The notes under the pieces were generated by a model. The model saw only the letters and a program-made list of their open reading frames with translations. It was not told the DNA's origin and ran no database searches. Below are positions 38,436-46,209 of a stretch of 64,000 bases of DNA, piece by piece. This stretch comes from Methylocystis sp. SC2 (GTDB taxonomy: Bacteria > Pseudomonadota > Alphaproteobacteria > Rhizobiales > Beijerinckiaceae): assembly GCF_000304315.1 (NCBI RefSeq), contig NC_018485.1, forward strand, positions 2,016,501 through 2,080,500, written 5' to 3'. Each line of letters starts with the position of its first letter. Position 1 is the stretch's first letter. A program made the translations under genes and the position numbers.

Positions 38436-38782
38436 TAGCTCACCTCCTTCTTGCGTTTCAGGGCAAGGTCTATGTCCGTCTGCGGCGTCTTTTGCGTTTT
38501 CTTGATGAAGCCGTGCAGCAAAATCATATGGCCTTCGCCCATGCAGAAAATCACCCGCGCAATGCGGCTGCTGTCCAGCGCACTGCGCACTTCCCACAAA
38601 CCATGTCCAAGAGGCGCGCAATGCGGTCGCCCGATCGGCCACCCAAATTCCACTCTCTGAATGTCGACGCCAATCCTGTGACGGTCGGCCTGCGGCAATT
38701 CGAGAATCCACTCTCGGACAGGCATCCGGCCTGCCGGGTTCATATAGAACCGCGCCGGCAATTTTTTGGTGCGGTCAATCAA
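38435..38782 (-). CDS. RelE/ParE-superfamily toxin
   Basis: A 115-residue basic protein of the phage-derived Gp49/HigB-like branch of the RelE superfamily. The segments PVREWILELPQADRHRIGVD, GLWEVRSALDSSRIARVIFC and MILLHGFIKKTQKTPQTDID are the conserved core, with the IARV..F strand and the HGF-KK loop typical of ribosome-dependent mRNA nucleases. The gene precedes its antitoxin, the order usual for higBA. The start is a TTG at 38782 without a good Shine-Dalgarno; an ATG 14 codons in (MNPAGRMPVR) is an alternative. A palindromic operator candidate lies just upstream. Confidence 0.85.
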   Translation of the reverse strand: MIDRTKKLPARFYMNPAGRMPVREWILELPQADRHRIGVDIQRVEFGWPIGRPHCAPLGHGLWEVRSALDSSRIARVIFCMGEGHMILLHGFIKKTQKTPQTDIDLALKRKKEVS

Positions 38783-38791
38783 GTGGCTGAG

Positions 38792-38809
38792 TGTGCCAAA
38801 ATTGACACA
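38792..38809. promoter_or_regulatory. Candidate operator of the toxin-antitoxin operon
   Basis: Imperfect palindrome TGTGCCAA-AA-TTGACACA located 10 bp before the toxin start. Seven of eight positions match between arms. Such sites are normally bound by the antitoxin of the operon. Confidence 0.45.
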
Positions 38810-38934
38810 TTAATGCAAGCAATTTCTTCGCTGTGAGCCGCGCCATCGTTATGTTTCGCACGGAAATATCCGACCATCCTCATGATTGGCTTTTCCTAGA
38901 ATCATAAGATCACACGACAAAGGCCCGCCCGCCC

Positions 38935-38949
38935 TTAACCGGCCCTTAA
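38935..38949. promoter_or_regulatory. Candidate CtrA box, TTAA-N7-TTAA
   Basis: The sequence TTAACCGGCCCTTAA matches the two half-sites of the alphaproteobacterial CtrA cell-cycle regulator exactly. It lies 63 bp before the PBP1A start in an otherwise GC-rich region, close to where a promoter should be. Confidence 0.5.
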
Positions 38950-39012
38950 ACGGCCTTCGTTACGCTTCATCAGGCACTTCGGCCCGTGCGGCGGCGACAG
39001 GCGAGCAATCCG

Positions 39013-41268
39013 ATGGCGCGCAGCGATAAGCGTCGCGAACCGCGGTTCGACGACGACGAAGACGGCGAATTGCGCGCCGAGCGCCGTCCGCCGCCGCGCC
39101 CGCGCGCCCGCGCCAAGTCACGCCGACACTCCCGCTCGCTCTTTGGCGCGCTCATCTATTGGAGCTTCACGCTGGCGCTCTGGGGGGCGATCGCCGGAGG
39201 CGGCCTCGCCGTCTATTACGGGTCGCGGCTGCCGCCGATCGACCAGCTCGCGGTGCCCAAGCGCCCGCCCAATATCGCCATCCTCGACATGAACGGCGAG
39301 CTTCTGGCCAACCGCGGCGACACGGGCGGCGCGGCGGTCCGGCTCGCGGACCTCCCGCCCTATGTCCCCAAGGCCTTCATCGCCATCGAGGATCGCCGCT
39401 TCTATTCGCATTGGGGCGTCGATCCGATCGGCATCGGCCGCGCTATCGTCCGCAACGTCACGGGGCGCGGCGGCATGCAGGGCGGCTCGACGCTGACGCA
39501 GCAGCTCGCCAAAAACCTGTTCCTGACGCAGGAGCGGACCATCTCGCGCAAGATCCAGGAGGCGATTCTCGCGCTCTGGCTCGAGCACAAATATTCCAAG
39601 GACCAGATCCTCGAACTCTACCTCAACCGCGTCTATTTCGGGTCGGGCGCCTACGGCGTCGAGGCCGCGGCCGAGCGCTACTTCGGCCATGGCGCGAGAA
39701 CCATCACTCTGTCCGAAGCCGCCGTCCTCGCCGGGCTGATGAAGGCGCCGAGCAAGCTCGCGCCCGACCGCAATCCGGAGGGAGCGGCCGAGCGCGCGGC
39801 GCAGGTGATCGCCGCCATGGCGCAGGAAGGCCACATCAGCGAGTCTACGGCGACGACGGCGCTGTCGCATTCTGCGCGCGCGCGGAGCGACATCGGCGCG
39901 GGGTCGATCAATTACGCGGCCGACTATGTCATGGACATGCTCGACGACACGATCGGGGCCATCGACCAGGATATCGTCGTCACGACGACGATCGACGCGC
40001 GCATGGAGATGGCGGCGGAAGGCGCGCTCAAGCAGGAGCTCGACGACAAGGGCGCCAAATTCGGCGTCGCTCAGGGCGCGCTCGTCGCCCTCGATCCCTC
40101 CGGCGCGATTCGCGCCCTTGTCGGCGGACGCGACTATTCGGCCAGCCAGTTCAATCGCGCGGTCTCGGCGAAACGCCAGCCGGGCTCCGCCTTCAAACCC
40201 TTTGTCTATCTGACGGCGCTCGAACAGGGGCTCAGCCCTGAGTCCGTGCGCGAGGATGGTCCGCTCGACGTCAAAGGCTGGCGGCCCGAAAACTACAGTC
40301 ATCAGTATCTCGGACCCGTCACCCTCACCAAGGCGCTGTCGCTGTCGCTCAACACCGTCGCCGTCCGCGTCGGCCTGGAAGTCGGCCCCAAGGCCGTGGC
40401 CAAGACCGCGCATCGCCTCGGCGTCCAGTCCGACCTGCAGGCGAACGCCTCGATCGCGCTCGGCACGTCGGAGGTCACGCCGCTCGAACTCGTCGCCGCC
40501 TATACGCCCTTCGCCAATGGCGGGATCGGCGTCCAGCCGCATGTCATTCTCAAGGTGAAGACCGCCGCCGGCAAGACGCTCTACCAGCGCAAAAATGCGT
40601 CGCTCGGCCGCGTCATCGCGCCGCAATATGTGGCGATGATGAACGACATGATGCGGGAGACGCTGCTCACCGGCACCGCCCGCAAGGCCGAGCTTCCGGG
40701 GTGGGACGCCGCGGGCAAGACCGGCACGAGCCAAGATTTCCGCGACGCCTGGTTCGTCGGCTACACGGGCCGGCTGGTCGCCGGCGTCTGGCTCGGCAAT
40801 GACGACAACTCGCCGACCAAAAAAGCTTCCGGAGGCAATCTGCCGGTCGAAATCTGGAGCCGCTTCATGAGCGTCGCCTTGAAGGGCCAGCCAGCGGCCG
40901 GACTGCCCTCGGGCGCCTGGCGGTCGGAGAATATTGCGCTCCCCGAGGAGATCGCCAAGCCGATCGATGACCTCATCGGCTTGTTCACCGGGGAGTCGAG
41001 GCCCGCGCCCCGGCCGCAATCCGCCAGAACGGCGCCAGCGCCGCGCCCGCCCGCCCCAATCCCCGCCAACGCGCCCGAGCAACCGCCTGTCGCGCAGGCG
41101 CAGCGGGCGTCGCCCGCGCCGCGCGACGCGCCCATGCCGCCGCCGCGGGCGATCGACGATCTTTTGCCGCCCGAAGACATCCCGACGGTCGGCTCCATCG
41201 AACGGCCGCGGCAGAGGCGCGGGGCGCCGGAACGAAGCGTTTTCCAGGATCTCTTCGGCGGCGGCTGA
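39013..41268 (+). CDS. Penicillin-binding protein 1A (bifunctional transglycosylase/transpeptidase)
   Basis: A class A PBP that polymerises and cross-links peptidoglycan. A basic, disordered N terminus precedes a transmembrane helix (FTLALWGAIAGGGLAVYYG). The GT51 domain has catalytic E126 in FIAIEDRRFYSHWG and the TLTQQLAKNLFLTQERT motif. The transpeptidase domain has S392-x-x-K395 (GSAFKPF), S445-L-N447 and K569-T-G (KTGTSQDFRDAWFVGYT). A Pro-rich tail of about 100 residues follows. The ATG at 39013 is preferred to the GTG at 38986, since an AGGCGAG precedes it. The length of 751 residues fits the PBP1A group. A CtrA-like site lies upstream, so cell-cycle control is possible. Confidence 0.93.
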   Translation: MARSDKRREPRFDDDEDGELRAERRPPPRPRARAKSRRHSRSLFGALIYWSFTLALWGAIAGGGLAVYYGSRLPPIDQLAVPKRPPNIAILDMNGELLANRGDTGGAAVRLADLPPYVPKAFIAIEDRRFYSHWGVDPIGIGRAIVRNVTGRGGMQGGSTLTQQLAKNLFLTQERTISRKIQEAILALWLEHKYSKDQILELYLNRVYFGSGAYGVEAAAERYFGHGARTITLSEAAVLAGLMKAPSKLAPDRNPEGAAERAAQVIAAMAQEGHISESTATTALSHSARARSDIGAGSINYAADYVMDMLDDTIGAIDQDIVVTTTIDARMEMAAEGALKQELDDKGAKFGVAQGALVALDPSGAIRALVGGRDYSASQFNRAVSAKRQPGSAFKPFVYLTALEQGLSPESVREDGPLDVKGWRPENYSHQYLGPVTLTKALSLSLNTVAVRVGLEVGPKAVAKTAHRLGVQSDLQANASIALGTSEVTPLELVAAYTPFANGGIGVQPHVILKVKTAAGKTLYQRKNASLGRVIAPQYVAMMNDMMRETLLTGTARKAELPGWDAAGKTGTSQDFRDAWFVGYTGRLVAGVWLGNDDNSPTKKASGGNLPVEIWSRFMSVALKGQPAAGLPSGAWRSENIALPEEIAKPIDDLIGLFTGESRPAPRPQSARTAPAPRPPAPIPANAPEQPPVAQAQRASPAPRDAPMPPPRAIDDLLPPEDIPTVGSIERPRQRRGAPERSVFQDLFGGG

Positions 41269-41301
41269 GACAGCGGTCGATCGCCGCGCCGCGACCGGCC
41301 G

Positions 41302-42135
41302 CTACTCCGCCGGAGCGCGCGCCGTAGCCGAGGGCGGCCGCGCGGCGAAAAATTTGGTGGCGGCGACAATGGCCGCGAGCGTCGCCAAATACACCGCGAC
41401 CTGCATGCCGGAAGGCTGGTCGGCGTAGCCGATCAACGTGTGCAGCACCCGGCCGACGATGCTCTTATCCGACAAAATCCATGACGTGTCCCAGGCGGTG
41501 TCGGAGAGCGACGTCACGAAGCCCGCCTGCTGCAGAAAAGCGACGCATTGCGCCGCAAGGCCCGAGGCGAGCAGCGTGATGAGCCATGTCGTGACGGCGA
41601 ACAGGCGACGCGGCGGGATCGCGACGAGCCCATAGAATGTCGCGACGCTCGTGACGGCGCCGAGCGCCAGTCCGGCCAATCCCCCGGCGAAGACGCCCCA
41701 GCCGGATTCGCCAGAAGCGAGAACGCCGTAAAGAAACAGCGCCACCTCGGCGCCTTCGCGCAGCACGGCGAGGCCGACGACGGCGGTCAGCGCAAAGAGC
41801 GTCTCGTCGCCGCGCGCGACCGCCCGCCCGACGTCGGAAAGGTTCTGCGCCAGCTCGCGCCCATGCTGCGCCATCCAGATATTGTGCCACACGAGCATGA
41901 CGACCGCGACCGCGAGGATGGCGGCGTTAAAAAGTTCCTGGCCGCTGCCGGCGAAGGCTTGCGAGACCCGGTCAGCGAAGGCGGCGACGATGATCGCGCC
42001 CAGCGCGCCGACCCCGACGCCGGCGGCGACGAAGCCGCGCGACCCGGCGACGCCGCGCGTCACGGCCAGAACGATGCCAACGATGAGGCCGGCCTCGATG
42101 GCCTCGCGAAAGACGATGATGAGCGCGCCGAGCAT
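41302..42135 (-). CDS. FTR1-family iron permease
   Basis: A 277-residue membrane permease for Fe(III), or for Fe(II) after oxidation, resembling FTR1/EfeU. The two R-E-x-x-E iron motifs are visible: FREAIEAGLIVG near residue 10 and LREGAEVALFL near residue 127. About seven hydrophobic helices are present. It lies directly downstream of a cupredoxin (2-bp gap), the arrangement found in EfeUOB and FtrABC systems. No DyP-type peroxidase (EfeB) or P19-like protein is nearby. Confidence 0.9.
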   Translation of the reverse strand: MLGALIIVFREAIEAGLIVGIVLAVTRGVAGSRGFVAAGVGVGALGAIIVAAFADRVSQAFAGSGQELFNAAILAVAVVMLVWHNIWMAQHGRELAQNLSDVGRAVARGDETLFALTAVVGLAVLREGAEVALFLYGVLASGESGWGVFAGGLAGLALGAVTSVATFYGLVAIPPRRLFAVTTWLITLLASGLAAQCVAFLQQAGFVTSLSDTAWDTSWILSDKSIVGRVLHTLIGYADQPSGMQVAVYLATLAAIVAATKFFAARPPSATARAPAE

Positions 42136-42137
42136 GG

Positions 42138-42479
42138 CTATTCCACGATGACCTCGCCCTTGGCGGCGTCCTCGTGGAACTCGCCGACGAATTTGTAGCG
42201 GCCGGGTTTCAGCGACCGAAGCGTGAAGGTCGCCTCGCTGTTGCCGGGGATCACCTTTTCGATCCGAAGGCCCTTGCTTTCAAACTCTTCGGGCGTGGCG
42301 TCGAGATTCTTCACCGTCAGCGTCGCCGACTGATTGGCTGGAACGCGAAGTTCGGCCGGTTCGAAGCGGTGATCCTTGATCGTGAGCGTGAAGGCGTTCT
42401 CGGCCGCAGCGGCGGAGGAAATACCCAAGACCGAGGCCACGAGGACCCCCACAAAATAGTCGCGCTTCAAAAACCGCAT
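42138..42479 (-). CDS. Periplasmic cupredoxin-domain protein
   Basis: A 113-residue secreted protein. A signal peptide (MRFLKRDYFVGVLVASVLGI, then SSAAAAE) precedes one cupredoxin fold with DHRFEPAELRVPANQSATLT and KPGRYKFVGEFHEDAAKG. The domain resembles the EfeO N-terminal or FtrB-type cupredoxins of iron uptake systems. Adjacent FTR1 supports an oxidase- or metal-donor role in iron import. Copper ligands are only partly evident: one His in each conserved loop and no clear Met or Cys. The frame is open upstream to 42578, but that part is unlike a secreted N terminus; the GGGAG just before the ATG is closer than normal. Confidence 0.75.
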   Translation of the reverse strand: MRFLKRDYFVGVLVASVLGISSAAAAENAFTLTIKDHRFEPAELRVPANQSATLTVKNLDATPEEFESKGLRIEKVIPGNSEATFTLRSLKPGRYKFVGEFHEDAAKGEVIVE

Positions 42480-42602
42480 CTCCCGAGTTTGCTGAGCGCC
42501 GATGGTCCCGCCGCGTCTCCAGCAAAAGTAAGAACGCCGAAACATGAGGTCAATCAATCTAGTCTGGAGCGCTTCCAAGCTGATGTCGCAGGGCCGCGCG
42601 CC

Positions 42603-42944
42603 TTACCCCGGATAGCCATGCCGAGATTTCGAGGCGCGCAGCAGCGACAGCGCGCGGCCGTCGGCGCCGCTGGAGCAGGCCGACGCCGCCTCGCCGATCT
42701 CATTCGAGATCTGGGCGTGGACGCTCCGGTTGACGTGTCCCATCGCGAGATCGTTGTCGATGACGGCGCGATAGCGCGCCACGGCGCCGGCGCAGCCCGG
42801 GGCGTCCGGCGGAGGCGCTTCGCCCATCCGCGCCGGCGGCGGGCCCGCAGGTCCGGGAGGAACGATCTGCGGTTGGCGCGCGGCGTTGCAGCCGGCGAGG
42901 CCGGCCGCGGCGCATGCGGCCAAGAAAAGCAAAGCTGCGCGCAT
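42603..42944 (-). CDS. Small lipoprotein of unknown function
   Basis: A 113-residue protein with a signal sequence MRAALLFLAACAAAGLAGC, ending in a lipobox LAGC, so it should be lipidated on Cys19. The linker is Pro-rich (PPGPAGPPPARMGEAPPPD). The rest, with CAGAVARYRAVIDNDLAMGH and NEIGEAASACSSGADGRALS, has two further cysteines that could form a disulfide and is mostly alpha-helical. No family was recognised with certainty. It lies between the FTR1/cupredoxin pair and the DUF2235 gene on the same strand as the former, 123 bp upstream. Confidence 0.7.
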   Translation of the reverse strand: MRAALLFLAACAAAGLAGCNAARQPQIVPPGPAGPPPARMGEAPPPDAPGCAGAVARYRAVIDNDLAMGHVNRSVHAQISNEIGEAASACSSGADGRALSLLRASKSRHGYPG

Positions 42945-43115
42945 CCGTTTCTCCGATGCTCGGCTGAAGTTTGGCTTCTCTTAACGGCGAGCGCCCGTCT
43001 TGGGCAAATATTTCCTCTTCGCTTGCCGACGCCGCCAAACCGCGTCAGCATCGCCATGCGCCCTGACGCTCTTTTATCGACGGTTGCTCAAGCTTCCCAA
43101 GTTGTCGGAGGGAAA

Positions 43116-44305
43116 ATGATTCGCAAGATCGTCCTGCTCGACGGCACATGGAACACGCCGCGCGATTTCACCAACATCTGCAAGAAATCCTGGGACGGGA
43201 AAGTCGCCGAAAAGCTCATCCCGCCGAAAGGCGCGGACGGCGTCGAACAGAATGTCCGCTACTTCTCTGGCGTCGGCGCGCAAGGATTCAAGATCGTCGG
43301 CGGCGCCGCAGGCCTCGGCCTGCGGACGATCGTGCAGGACGCCTACAATTGGGTCGTCGACAATTATCGGGACGATCAGGAGCTGTACGTCACGGATTTT
43401 CGCGCGGCGCCTACGCCGCCCGCGCCTTGGCCGGCCTGATCGGCGACTGCGGCATTAGAAAAACCAGAGACATCGGCATCGCGCGCGCCAACAAGAGCGC
43501 GAAAAAGGCCTCCCGGTCGGGCGCGCCGCCGAGCGGTCCCGACATTCAGGCGAACAACCGCATCAAGCTGCTCGGCGTGTTCGACACGGTCGGCTCCTAT
43601 GGGGTGCCCGCGGGGTTCAGCGGGCTGGCCCCGCTCGGCCGCTACGTCACGCTGATGGCGTTCGGCGGGTTCGAGGATACGCAGCTCGGGGCGCATGTCG
43701 ATCACGCGCTGCATGCGATCGGGGTCGACGAGCGCCGCCGTCCATTTACGCCGACCTTCTGGACGGTGAAGAAGGGGGAGCCGCATCCTTCGAACATCGA
43801 GCAGAACTGGTTTCCCGGCGTCCATTGCAACGTCGGCGGCGGCTATCCGGAATCGGGGCTTTCCGACATTGCGCTGATCTGGATGATCGCGCGCACGCAG
43901 GCGCTGACGCGGCTCTCCTTCGACACGGCCGCGATCAGGCGCGCGCTGAAGCCCGATATCGACGGCGACATTCCAGACTCGGCCGAGAAATTTCCCATCG
44001 ACAGGAATTTTCCGCGCAGCCGCGAGATGTTTCCGGCCGGGGCGCCGGCGAATAGTCTTGTCAGCGCCGGCGGGGACCCCGGGGAGGAGCAGGTCAACGA
44101 AAAGGTCCATTGGAGCGTGCTGGCCAAGCTCGGCCGCAGCTGCAACATCTATGGCGCGGCGAACGCCCGTTACGACCCTCCGAATCTGAAGACGGCGATG
44201 GCGCGGCTTGGCCCCGATCTCGCGGGAAAGATCGCCGCGCTCACGCCGGAAGAGCGGGATCTGCTGCCGCCGGCGCTGGCGTCGCTTGCCCGGGTCAGCG
44301 CGTGA
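43116..44305 (+). pseudogene. DUF2235 alpha/beta-hydrolase (Tle1-like), frameshifted
   Basis: The N-terminal part (KIVLLDGTWNTPRDFTNICK, then RYFSGVGAQGFKI, then AYNWVVDNYRDDQELYVT) and the C-terminal part (SRGAYAARALAGLIGDCGI, then GVFDTVGSYGVPA, then QNWFPGVHCNVGGGYPESGL) are both good DUF2235 matches, but lie in adjacent frames. The switch falls at about 43397-43402: the usual YVTGFSRGAY is interrupted because one G is missing. This is the position of the nucleophile elbow G-x-S-x-G. The gene would otherwise be about 397 residues. The family includes T6SS phospholipase effectors and other hydrolases. GGAGGG precedes the ATG at 43116. A sequencing error is possible, since the rest of the frame is intact. 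Confidence 0.8.
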
Positions 44306-44494
44306 CCGCTTCGGCGCGATCGTCCCGCCCGATCGTTTTTCCGCTTGGCGGCGTGGCGGCGAGAGGCTATAAGCGTTAGAATTCGTGGCGCGCGGCCGGC
44401 AGGTCCCGCGCCGCGATCGTTTTGCGGCGCGAGTCATTCGCGACGCGAGTCAGAAGGGCGGATCGCACGCCCTCCCGCACAGCCCGGTAGCCGA

Positions 44495-44686
44495 ATGGTC
44501 AATCCGTTTCAATTCCTACAGGAAGTCCGCGCCGAAGCGGGCAAGGTCACCTGGCCTTCGCGGCGCGAGACGCTCATCACGACCGGCCTCGTCATCCTGA
44601 TGGTGCTCTTCGCAAGCTTGTTTTTCGTCGTCGTCGATTCGGCGCTGCGTTTTGGCGTTGGGCTGATGCTGGGCGTCGGTCAATAG
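44495..44686 (+). CDS. secE: Preprotein translocase subunit SecE
   Basis: A 63-residue SecE with the conserved N-terminal amphipathic segment FLQEVRAEAGKVTWPSRRET followed by one transmembrane helix (VILMVLFASLFFVVVDSALR). It stabilises SecY in the translocon. The short, single-helix form is normal for Alphaproteobacteria. The longer frame to 44345 is not used, as the Sec family begins at MVNPFQ. Gene nusG follows at 24 bp, the classical order. No tRNA-Trp was recognised upstream, though it is common there. Confidence 0.95.
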   Translation: MVNPFQFLQEVRAEAGKVTWPSRRETLITTGLVILMVLFASLFFVVVDSALRFGVGLMLGVGQ

Positions 44687-44710
44687 ACAATTGGAGCTAG
44701 TCGCGCCGCT

Positions 44711-45241
44711 ATGAGCATGCGCTGGTACATCGTTCACGCCTATTCGAACTTCGAAAAGAAGGTCGCCGAGGCGATACGCGAGGGCGCGGCGCAGCGCGGA
44801 CTCGCCGACCAATTCGAAGAAATTCTGGTCCCGACCGAACAGGTCATGGAAGTGCGGCGCGGACGCAAGGTCTCCGCCGAGCGCAAATTCTTTCCCGGCT
44901 ATGTGCTGGTGAAATGCGAACTTTCCGATCAGGTGTTCTCGCTCATCAAGAATACGCCGAAGGTCACGGGCTTTCTCGGCGCCGACAACAAGCCGATGCC
45001 GATCAGCGAGGAAGAGGCGCTACGCATCAAGGGCCAGGTCGCCGACGGCGTCGAGCGGCCAAAGCCGACGATGATGTTCGAAGTGGGCGAGACGGTGCGC
45101 GTCGCCGACGGGCCTTTCGCCTCTTTCAACGGCCTTGTCGAGGAGATCGACGAGGCGCGTTCGCGCCTCAAGGTCGCCGTGTCGATCTTCGGCCGGCCGA
45201 CGCCGGTGGAGCTGGAGTTCGGCCAAGTCGAGAAGGTTTAG
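44711..45241 (+). CDS. nusG: Transcription termination/antitermination factor NusG
   Basis: NusG binds RNA polymerase and links it to Rho or ribosomes. The NGN domain begins RWYIVHAYSNFEKKVAEAIR and includes RKFFPGYVLVKCEL; the KOW domain has VRVADGPFASFNGLVEEIDE and ends PTPVELEFGQVEKV. The length of 176 residues is normal. It lies 25 bp after secE. The next gene of the classical cluster, rplK, is displaced by about 1.6 kb. A copy of the last 35 codons of nusG lies at 45740-45846. Confidence 0.97.
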   Translation: MSMRWYIVHAYSNFEKKVAEAIREGAAQRGLADQFEEILVPTEQVMEVRRGRKVSAERKFFPGYVLVKCELSDQVFSLIKNTPKVTGFLGADNKPMPISEEEALRIKGQVADGVERPKPTMMFEVGETVRVADGPFASFNGLVEEIDEARSRLKVAVSIFGRPTPVELEFGQVEKV

Positions 45242-45254
45242 CCTTTCACGCTAC

Positions 45255-45305
45255 CCCTGCCGGGAGGGCGTTATCCCTCCCCTTGAGGGGGAGGAAGAGA
45301 CTCTC
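45255..45305. repeat. Short REP-like palindrome, CCCTCTCC family
   Basis: Arms GGGAGGGCG and CCCTCCCC-TTGA-GGGGGAGG directly after nusG; a minimal copy of the family seen at 4818. It may terminate the secE-nusG transcript. Confidence 0.6.
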
Positions 45306-45391
45306 GGGTCAACTGGGTTCGTCCCGCGCTTTTTGCAAAATCATGATATGAAGGATTTGCCGCCCAGTGTTCGGCGGCGATGGGAGCCGCG

Positions 45392-45739
45392 ATGAGCGAC
45401 GAGCCCGAAAATTTCACGCTGGCGCTGCTGCGCAAGATCGACGCGAAGGTGGATACGCTTCGCGAAGACGTGTCGGATATTCGCAAAGTGATGGCGACGA
45501 AGAGCGACATCGCCGACGTCCGGTCGGAGCTTCGCTCCGAGATTCATTCGCTGCGCGCGGACGTGGCGTCCGACATGATGGCGCTAGAAAAACGTCTTGG
45601 CGATCAGATTTCCGGGCTGCGCCGCTCGGTGATGGAATATCATTCCTCGCAAATCGGGCATGGCGTTCTGCTGACCGAATTCGAAGAGCGCCTGCGCCGC
45701 CTTGAGGAGCATGTCGGCCTCACGCCCGAGGGGCATTGA
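45392..45739 (+). CDS. Small coiled-coil protein, duplicate copy A
   Basis: A 115-residue soluble protein, almost all predicted helix. It begins MSDEPENFTLALLRKIDAK and continues as heptads (VDTLREDVSDIRKVM, then SEIHSLRADVASDMMALEKR). The final 45 residues, from DQISGLRRSV to GLTPEGH, are identical to copy B at 46210-46557. GGGAG precedes the ATG at 45392, and 45380 is an in-frame alternative. No function is known to me; similar short coiled-coil proteins are frequent in Rhizobiales. It lies in the nusG-rplK space, where a gene is not normally found. Confidence 0.75.
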   Translation: MSDEPENFTLALLRKIDAKVDTLREDVSDIRKVMATKSDIADVRSELRSEIHSLRADVASDMMALEKRLGDQISGLRRSVMEYHSSQIGHGVLLTEFEERLRRLEEHVGLTPEGH

Positions 45740-45846
45740 GGCTTCGTCGAGGAAATCAACGAAGCTCGCGGCTTCAGCTCGCCGTTTCGATCTTCGGCCG
45801 GGCGACGCCGGTGGAGCTGGAGTTCGGTCGGGTCGAGAAGGTATAG
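45740..45846 (+). pseudogene. Duplicated 3' end of nusG
   Basis: Directly after copy A the DNA reads GFVEEINEARGF, then in the next frame LAVSIFGRATPVELEFGRVE and KV, then a stop. This repeats the nusG C terminus GLVEEIDEAR..KVAVSIFGRPTPVELEFGQVEKV at 45130-45241 with a few substitutions and one frameshift. It is untranslatable as a unit and marks the boundary of a tandem duplication that carried the nusG tail with the coiled-coil gene. Confidence 0.85.
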
Positions 45847-45849
45847 AGC

Positions 45850-46110
45850 CTAGCGCGCAGGCGCTCTATCCGGCCCGCTTTGTCCCTTGGCGCCGCCGTC
45901 CGCGGGCGCATCGTTCCGCTCAGGAAGCGCCACGGCGCAACGCTGCGCTCGGCACGCGGGGCAGACGCCGCGCCATCCGTAATAATAGAGGCCGATCCCC
46001 GCGAGCAGGCCAGCCCAGCCAAGCGGCGTCTCGCCCAAGTACAAATTGGAAAAGATCATCGCCGCGAGCCCAGCGGCCATGAAGGCGAGGCGCTTTGCGT
46101 AATCCGACAT
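45850..46110 (-). CDS. Small membrane protein (DUF2892-like) with CPAC motif
   Basis: An 86-residue protein on the strand opposite to its neighbours. Two hydrophobic segments (LAFMAAGLAAMIFSNLYLG and GWAGLLAGIGLYYYGWRGV) lead to CPACRAQRC. The pattern of two short helices followed by a Cys-Pro motif recalls YgaP-type DUF2892 proteins, but the match is partial. The tail is charged. The ATG at 46110 follows a GGAAAGGAAG-rich leader and is preferred to 46152. It sits inside the nusG/coiled-coil duplication between the nusG tail copy and copy B. Confidence 0.6.
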   Translation of the reverse strand: MSDYAKRLAFMAAGLAAMIFSNLYLGETPLGWAGLLAGIGLYYYGWRGVCPACRAQRCAVALPERNDAPADGGAKGQSGPDRAPAR

Positions 46111-46209
46111 GAACGCTTCCTTTCCTCGATGGAGGTGGGAAGCCGGAGACAAAGGCGCAATGCGACGCTATGTTGGGTCGGCGCATTTCCGCAGTCGATG
46201 GAAGCCGCG

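Noticed and set aside
44306..44494. Search for a tRNA-Trp upstream of secE
   Set aside because: No acceptor stem, anticodon loop or TTCGA arm could be assembled in this gap.
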